A stretch of DNA of 36,836 nt from Candidatus Zixiibacteriota bacterium. GTDB taxonomy: Bacteria > Zixibacteria > MSB-5A5 > WJJR01 > JAJRUJ01. The DNA is taken from contig JAJRUJ010000048.1 in the NCBI GenBank assembly GCA_024277855.1, positions 1-36,836 on the forward strand, read 5' to 3'. The notes beneath the pieces are model-generated. The model had not been told where the DNA came from and did not search any database. It worked only from the letters and a program-made list of their open reading frames with translations. Below are positions 32,698 through 36,836 of the stretch, piece by piece (the first letter of the stretch is position 1; the number at the start of each line of letters is the position of its first letter). The translations under genes were made by a program, and so were the position numbers.

Positions 32698-34005
32698 TTA
32701 ATTCCCAAACCGTGGATTGACCACGTTGTTGTAAATCGAGCCGAACGAATAACTGATCCCGGCGGAAACATAATAATAATATTTCTGCTCAAATTCCCGT
32801 TGGCGCACCAGGTAGTCGGCCTGCACGGCGTCTTCATCGGCAATGGCCACCTGATCGCGAATCCGCGAATAGCTTCCCGAGAGATTAAACGACAACCCTT
32901 TGACCAACCGAAGTGAAAGACGGTTGGACCAACTCAACCGGTTTTTCTTCATATCATGCAAATAGGTTGAGCCCCATAACTCCGATGAGATGCTTCCCCA
33001 CGGTTGAATCAATTCCAGTTCGGCGCCCAAACTCTGTTCATATAACCAACTGTGCCGCCAGCCGGCAGTGGTAATCACACTGTAGTCGGTGTAATTGACC
33101 TCGAGTTTATAAATGACACGCAATTGCCGTCGGTTCGATTCGCTGTAGGGAAAAATGTTGTATTCGACCAGCGGGCCGCCGTCGATCTGAATATCTTTAT
33201 TGCTGTAGGTCGAGGAGTATTCGCCGCCGGAAAGTCCGGCCGACCAATGGTCGTTGATGCTTAAAAACCAGTACCAATTGAAACCATAGCTGCGTCGGAG
33301 ATAGAGGTCTTTGGCAGGAACCGTGATGGTGGTCGTGTCGCCGTCGGTGACTACTTCCTTAAACAACTCATATTCATACTGTTGTTCATTATAGCTGGCA
33401 TTATAGCGCAGCTGGAGTTTGGAGGCCTCGGTCACTCGCTTGGCGGTAATGTTACCCCAGAAGTTGATATTATGATAAGTGTCATCGGCGTTAATCCAGG
33501 AATTGCCCGATATCTCAAATACCCAGTAATTCCATTTGTCAGCCACTTCTTTGGTCTCGGTCGGCTGGTCGTAACTGATCGAGACATGTTCGGCCAGCGG
33601 GGTGTGCGCGACAAACCGCATCAAGCCCAATTTGAACGTGCGCGCCATCACTTTGCGGATGGTATCGTCGCTGTCGGAGTCAAGGCAGCTAAAACTCAGA
33701 GTGTCGACCATGCCGTCAAAATGCTCCCGGCCAATAAACTCGACGGTATATTCATCCCCACCACTGCCCGTCTGCTGTTTGGTGACCAAGAGGTGAATTT
33801 CGGCCTCTTTGCGGTCGCGCACAAAATTGACGAAACCAATTTCCTCGCGGAGGTAATCATAATCGCAATCATCGCAATCGATATAGATGTTGGGCGCTTG
33901 GTTTCGCAAACTGTCGGGCGCGGCGGTTGATGCGTCGGCGGTGGTGGAAATTCCAAATAAACAGGCAAATAGAACAATACCACTAACAAGCAACGAACGT
34001 CTCAT
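32698..34005 (-). CDS. Outer-membrane beta-barrel protein with acidic N-terminal domain
   Basis: A 435-aa protein with a signal peptide (about residues 1-26, cleaved near ADA/STA). Residues 38-150 form a mixed alpha/beta domain beginning IYIDCDDCDYDYLREEIGF, with two cysteines and many acidic residues, followed by segments rich in alternating aromatic and polar residues (KWNYWVFEISGNSWI, LQLRYNASYNEQQYEYEL) that look like 12 or more transmembrane beta strands. The C-terminal strand ends in RFGN. I recall similar proteins annotated only as hypothetical in FCB-group bacteria. The N-terminal domain may bind metal or act as a periplasmic plug. No neighbouring gene suggests its cargo. Confidence 0.8.
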   Translation of the reverse strand: MRRSLLVSGIVLFACLFGISTTADASTAAPDSLRNQAPNIYIDCDDCDYDYLREEIGFVNFVRDRKEAEIHLLVTKQQTGSGGDEYTVEFIGREHFDGMVDTLSFSCLDSDSDDTIRKVMARTFKLGLMRFVAHTPLAEHVSISYDQPTETKEVADKWNYWVFEISGNSWINADDTYHNINFWGNITAKRVTEASKLQLRYNASYNEQQYEYELFKEVVTDGDTTTITVPAKDLYLRRSYGFNWYWFLSINDHWSAGLSGGEYSSTYSNKDIQIDGGPLVEYNIFPYSESNRRQLRVIYKLEVNYTDYSVITTAGWRHSWLYEQSLGAELELIQPWGSISSELWGSTYLHDMKKNRLSWSNRLSLRLVKGLSFNLSGSYSRIRDQVAIADEDAVQADYLVRQREFEQKYYYYVSAGISYSFGSIYNNVVNPRFGN

Positions 34006-34360
34006 GTCGGCATCCCCGATTAGACAAAGTGTGAAAAATCCCTCCGGCCCACACGACCCTTATTTTTCATAATTTTAAGGACGCATAACCAAAGGTTTAG
34101 TTGCAAGAATAATCTTGCCGGAAAATATTTTCCAAAAGGAAAAATTTACTTCACGCTGGCCGGTATTATGGATTGCGGCCGAAAAATCAGCCGATGGCCC
34201 GATCTCCCGTCCCGCGATTAGTCGGGAACTCCAAAATAGACTGCTATTTCGGCAATTATTTTGCCGCATTGGACGGTTCCGGGCCTCTTCCTGTTGAAAT
34301 TGTCCGCAATGGCAGGGTATATTCGATAGGAGCCAAAACCTGAATCGAAGGGGATACTTT
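34006..34360. other. Divergent intergenic region between the beta-barrel gene and the aconitase gene
   Basis: A 355-base stretch with no convincing gene. It should hold promoters for both directions. A perfect 14-base palindrome GGAAAATATTTTCC lies at 34120-34133 and could be a regulator site. The plus-strand promoter is listed separately; I could not fix a good promoter for the minus strand. Confidence 0.6.
34294..34323 (+). promoter_or_regulatory. Promoter for the aconitase gene
   Basis: TTGAAA (34294-34299) and TATATT (34318-34323), each matching five of six consensus bases, are 18 bases apart; the aconitase ATG follows 37 bases later with GAAGGGG as ribosome site. Confidence 0.6.
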
Positions 34361-35599
34361 ATGGGTCAGACGATAGTTGAGAAGATCGCCACTGCCCACG
34401 CCGAGGGGCTGAAAGATGGCGAGTTGGTATATGCCGGTGATTTTATCACCTGTGTGCCCAAACACATCCTGACGCATGACAATACCAGCGCGGTGATGGG
34501 AAAATTCAAGGCCATCGGGGCCGCAAAGATCGCCAATCCCCGTCAGCCGGTATTTGCCGTCGACCACGACATCCAGAATAAATCACCGGAAAACCTGGCC
34601 AAATATGCAAAAATCGGCAATTTCGCCAAAGAACAAGGGGTTGATTTCTATCCCCCGGGCACCGGGATCGGCCACCAGGTGATGATCGAGGAGGGGTATG
34701 TCACGCCCGGCAGTATGGTTGTCGCCTCCGATTCACATTCAAATATTTATGGCGCAATCGGTGCATTGGGTACGCCGGTAGTGCGCACCGATGCGGCGTC
34801 GATTTGGGCAACCGGCCGGACCTGGTGGCAAGTGCCGCAGATCGCCAGAGTGGAACTGACCGGCAAAATGCAGCCCGGCGTGGTCGGCAAGGATGTGATC
34901 ATCACGCTGTGTGGCTTATTTAATCACGACGAAGTGTTGAATATGGCGGTCGAATTCACCGGCAACGGCATTGCCGGGATTCCGCTGGACCAGCGAATGT
35001 CGATCGCCAATATGACCACCGAATGGGGCGCGTTGGCCGGAGTTTTCCCGTTTGACGAGGTCCTGCGCGAGGCGATGTATGAATGGGCGTTCTATCTTGA
35101 GGTCATCGGGACCAAACGGTACACCAAAAAAGATGTCGAAAACTGGTATGCCAACCGGCTGGAGCCGGACGCCGACGCCCATTATCACACCAGTTTGTCG
35201 CTCGATCTGTCGACGGTGATCCCCTATATCTCCGGGCCGGACAATGTAAAAGTGATGACCTCCCTGCCGGAGATGGAGGAAAAAAAGCTCAGGGTCAATA
35301 AGGCCTATCTGCTCAGTTGCGTAAACGGGCGGCTGGCTGACTTAGCCGATGCGGCGAAGATTGTCGCGGGCAAGAGAGTCGCCGACGGGGTGGAGTTTTA
35401 TGTCGCGGCGGCCTCGGCGAATATTCAGAAAAAGGCCGAGGAACTCGGGTATTGGCAGAAACTGGTCGATGCCGGGGCGATCACCCTGCCCCCGGGATGC
35501 GGGCCGTGTATCGGGCTGGGTGTCGGGACGCTCGAAAAGGGCGAAATCGGGATCAGCGCAACCAACCGCAATTTCAAAGGCCGCATGGGCCATCGGTAG
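34361..35599 (+). CDS. Aconitase, homoaconitase-like: N-terminal part up to an in-frame amber codon
   Basis: First 412 codons of an aconitase-superfamily enzyme, ended by TAG at 35597-35599. The [4Fe-4S] ligands are C320 (LLSCVNGR), C380 and C383 (PPGCGPCIG). Blocks such as VDHDIQNKSPENLAKY, GIGHQVMIEEGY, VASDSHSN, RTDAASIWATG and MTTEWGALAG are closer to fungal homoaconitase (Lys4) than to E. coli AcnA or AcnB by my reading. It should interconvert citrate and isocitrate, or homocitrate derivatives. The stop falls after NRNFKGRMGHR, a conserved block that normally continues without a break; the next frame-matched codons encode that continuation. By itself this fragment lacks the swivel domain and would not be active. 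Confidence 0.88.
   Translation: MGQTIVEKIATAHAEGLKDGELVYAGDFITCVPKHILTHDNTSAVMGKFKAIGAAKIANPRQPVFAVDHDIQNKSPENLAKYAKIGNFAKEQGVDFYPPGTGIGHQVMIEEGYVTPGSMVVASDSHSNIYGAIGALGTPVVRTDAASIWATGRTWWQVPQIARVELTGKMQPGVVGKDVIITLCGLFNHDEVLNMAVEFTGNGIAGIPLDQRMSIANMTTEWGALAGVFPFDEVLREAMYEWAFYLEVIGTKRYTKKDVENWYANRLEPDADAHYHTSLSLDLSTVIPYISGPDNVKVMTSLPEMEEKKLRVNKAYLLSCVNGRLADLADAAKIVAGKRVADGVEFYVAAASANIQKKAEELGYWQKLVDAGAITLPPGCGPCIGLGVGTLEKGEIGISATNRNFKGRMGHR
35597..35599 (+). other. In-frame amber codon interrupting the aconitase gene
   Basis: TAG at codon 413. The frame continues unbroken for 231 further sense codons after it, starting SEVYLGSPAVVAASALNGY, which is the expected aconitase sequence. A single base change (for example from CAG, AAG, GAG or TCG) would restore a 644-aa enzyme of normal size. 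Confidence 0.9.
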
Positions 35600-36295
35600 T
35601 CGGAAGTCTACCTCGGCAGCCCGGCGGTGGTGGCGGCCTCGGCGTTGAACGGATATATCAGTGCCCCGACCCGGTTCGAAAAGACCGAGAGCAAGACATC
35701 AATCGAAGTGCAGGGCAAAGCGAGCCGCCCGAGCGCGGCGGTGAAGATTATCGACGGGTTCCCCGGCTCAATCCGGGGACGGGCACTCTGGCTGCCGGTG
35801 GATAACCTGAATACCGACGGAATCTACGGCGGTGAGTTTACTTACAAAGACGACCTGACCGTCGAGCAGATGGCCGCCGCAGCGATGCTCAACTATGACC
35901 CGAAATTCCAGGAACTGGCCCAGACTGGTGACGTGATCGTCTCCGGACGGAATTTCGGCACGGGATCGTCGCGCGAACAGGCCGCCACATCGCTGGCGTT
36001 TCGCGGGATCAGTTGCGTGATCGCCGCCTCATTTTCGGAAACTTATAAACGCAACGCCTTCAATAACGGCTTTATGGTGATTGAATGTCCCGTACTGGTC
36101 GATTATCTGCGGGAGAAATTTGCCGGGCAAAACGAGCCGACGATTGTCGGCCCGACGATGAAGATCGATTATCGTGAATCGATTATCGCCTGCGATGGTA
36201 AGACATTTATGTTCCCGCCGCTTTCAATGGTGGCACAGGAGCTGGTCGTCGCCGGCGGGGCGGAGAACCTGGTCAAACAGCGGTTGGGGCAATAG
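35600..36295 (+). CDS. Aconitase, C-terminal part including swivel domain, in frame after the amber codon
   Basis: 231 codons that continue the aconitase frame with no gap or shift. They encode the end of the core domain (YLGSPAVVAASALNGYI) and the whole swivel domain, with the substrate-binding signature SGRNFGTGSSREQAA near the middle, then AFRGISCVIAASFSETYKRN. The first possible independent start is GTG at 35627; there is no clear ribosome site, so I regard it as the second half of one broken or read-through gene and not as a separately expressed small subunit. A genuine two-subunit arrangement (as in LeuC/LeuD-type enzymes) would need its own start signal and a break at the domain linker; here the break is inside a conserved core motif. 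Confidence 0.85.
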   Translation, partial: SEVYLGSPAVVAASALNGYISAPTRFEKTESKTSIEVQGKASRPSAAVKIIDGFPGSIRGRALWLPVDNLNTDGIYGGEFTYKDDLTVEQMAAAAMLNYDPKFQELAQTGDVIVSGRNFGTGSSREQAATSLAFRGISCVIAASFSETYKRNAFNNGFMVIECPVLVDYLREKFAGQNEPTIVGPTMKIDYRESIIACDGKTFMFPPLSMVAQELVVAGGAENLVKQRLGQ

Positions 36296-36296
36296 C

Positions 36297-36641
36297 TTGA
36301 CTGACCTGAAGAAAATCATCTGGCGGCAATATGGCGCGGCAATCGATATGCTCGCAAATGCGATTACCGCCTGCCCCGAAAAACTCTGGGGCGACAAGCC
36401 GGATTGGTCGGCATTTTGGTATCATGTTTATCACACGCTGTTTTTCCTCGATTTCTATCTCTCCGGTACCGACAAAGGTTTTGCGCCGCCCGCGCCGTTT
36501 AGCTTAAGCGAGTTGGACCCCGCCGGGGTACTGCCGGAACGTGTATATACCAAAGACGAGATGCTGAGCTATCTTAAACATGGCAGGTGTGGCCCTGACC
36601 AAGGAGACTTTTGCAAAAAGTCCTGCGGTCAGGGTTTATGA
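36297..36641 (+). pseudogene. DinB-family protein, 3' part replaced by a repeat
   Basis: Starts with TTG at 36297 (LTDLKKIIWRQYGAAIDML), one base after the aconitase stop, and reads 95 codons of DinB-like helical sequence, including WYHVYHTLFFLDFYL with H43 and H46. At 36582 it enters the 109-base repeat, and the last 19 codons (GRCGPDQGDFCKKSC...) are repeat sequence ending at TGA. A complete member would be about 160 aa with further metal-binding histidines near the C-terminus, which are lost. Either the gene was broken by a repeat insertion or the contig end is misassembled. An ATG at codon 18 is an alternative start. Confidence 0.7.
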
Positions 36642-36690
36642 GATTGCGAGTAAGTGGTTATGAAACGACAATCATTCAATGATTCTGGCC
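36582..36690. repeat. Direct repeat copy 1 (109 bases) with REP-like hairpin
   Basis: First of two identical 109-base copies, 146 bases apart. It contains an imperfect palindrome with outer arms CCCTGACC (36593-36600) and GGTCAGGG (36627-36634) and inner arms around ACTTTT/AAAAAGT, then 20 bases, then the first 31 bases of a transposase-like reading frame starting at 36660. Confidence 0.95.
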
Positions 36691-36809
36691 ATACGCACTT
36701 TTTGACCTTCTCCTGCTATCACCGGCGGGCAGGTGTGGCCCTGACCAAGGAGACTTTTGCAAAAAGTCCTGCGGTCAGGGTTTATGAGATTGCGAGTAAG
36801 TGGTTATGA
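36660..36809 (+). pseudogene. 5' fragment of an IS200/RAYT-type transposase
   Basis: ATG at 36660 opens MKRQSFNDSGHTHFLTFSCYHRR, which closely resembles the N-terminus of REP-associated tyrosine transposases (IS200-like, Y1 family), whose conserved start reads GHxHFLTFSCYxRR. After residue 23 the frame runs into the second copy of the hairpin repeat and stops at 36807-36809 after 49 codons, so the catalytic HUH and tyrosine motifs are missing. The neighbouring palindrome would be the kind of REP element such an enzyme recognises. Confidence 0.75.
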
Positions 36810-36836
36810 AACGACAATCATTCAATGATTCTGGCC
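36728..36836. repeat. Direct repeat copy 2 (109 bases), ends exactly at the window end
   Basis: Identical to 36582-36690. The contig ends on the last base of this copy, which is typical of an assembly stopping in a repeat. Confidence 0.95.

Noticed and set aside
35597-36295. General reassignment of TAG to an amino acid
   Set aside because: Several intact genes (tadA, the ferredoxin-fused beta subunit, rpmE) end in TAG at the expected length and prfA is intact, so only a local event at the aconitase is likely.
36582-36836. CRISPR array at the right end
   Set aside because: Only two copies of a 109-base unit with one 37-base gap, containing a palindrome and a transposase start; not CRISPR-like in repeat length or structure.

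Overview
The window looks like a chromosomal contig from a Gram-negative (diderm) bacterium with moderate, slightly GC-rich DNA. Diderm character is inferred from a secreted beta-barrel protein, Sec and Tat signal peptides and a proteobacterial-style ISC operon. Several proteins (an HSC20-like HscB with a zinc ribbon, a DUF2480-like small protein, a beta-barrel with an acidic Cys-containing N-terminal domain) recall the FCB / Zixibacteria-type lineages. That placement is an impression from memory, not a computed phylogeny. TAG is used as an ordinary stop in several genes.

Layout. (1) 1-4552, minus strand: a two-component pair (response regulator cut by the window edge, and its histidine kinase), glutamyl-tRNA reductase hemA, tRNA-Ser(CGA), a small membrane protein and the tRNA adenosine deaminase tadA. 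(2) 4860-10686, plus strand: a complete ISC iron-sulfur cluster operon in the order Rrf2/IscR-like regulator, iscS, iscU, iscA, an 85-aa DUF2480-like gene, hscB, hscA, fdx. (3) 10914-18685: a translation and housekeeping run (rpmE, DUF1385, prfA, tldD, tldE, a tiny Tat-signal protein, prmC) followed by an isocitrate dehydrogenase and a strong terminator. (4) 18800-28511: accessory genes on both strands, namely a VTT membrane protein, a radical SAM/SPASM protein, hairpin repeats, a Na+/H+ antiporter, a DinB protein, a VOC protein, a Cys-rich secreted protein, an aldehyde dehydrogenase, a SufS-like enzyme, a possible 59-aa gene and an exported repeat protein. (5) 28715-32535: a tight four-gene operon of a succinyl-CoA-synthetase-like beta subunit fused to a two-cluster ferredoxin domain, its alpha subunit, a short citrate-synthase-fold protein of citryl-CoA-lyase size, and a degenerate HD-domain protein. 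(6) 32698-36836: a beta-barrel protein, a homoaconitase-like aconitase broken by one in-frame amber codon, a truncated DinB gene, and a tandem repeat holding a REP-like hairpin plus the 5' end of an IS200/RAYT-type transposase, at which the contig stops.

How the parts fit. The isocitrate dehydrogenase, the aconitase and the CoA-ligase/lyase operon could cover the isocitrate - citrate - citryl-CoA - acetyl-CoA + oxaloacetate segment. That raises the possibility of a split, ferredoxin-linked citrate-cleavage module of a reductive (or reversible) TCA cycle, which I consider the most interesting hypothesis here. The ISC operon would supply the clusters that the aconitase, the ferredoxin domain and the radical SAM enzyme need.
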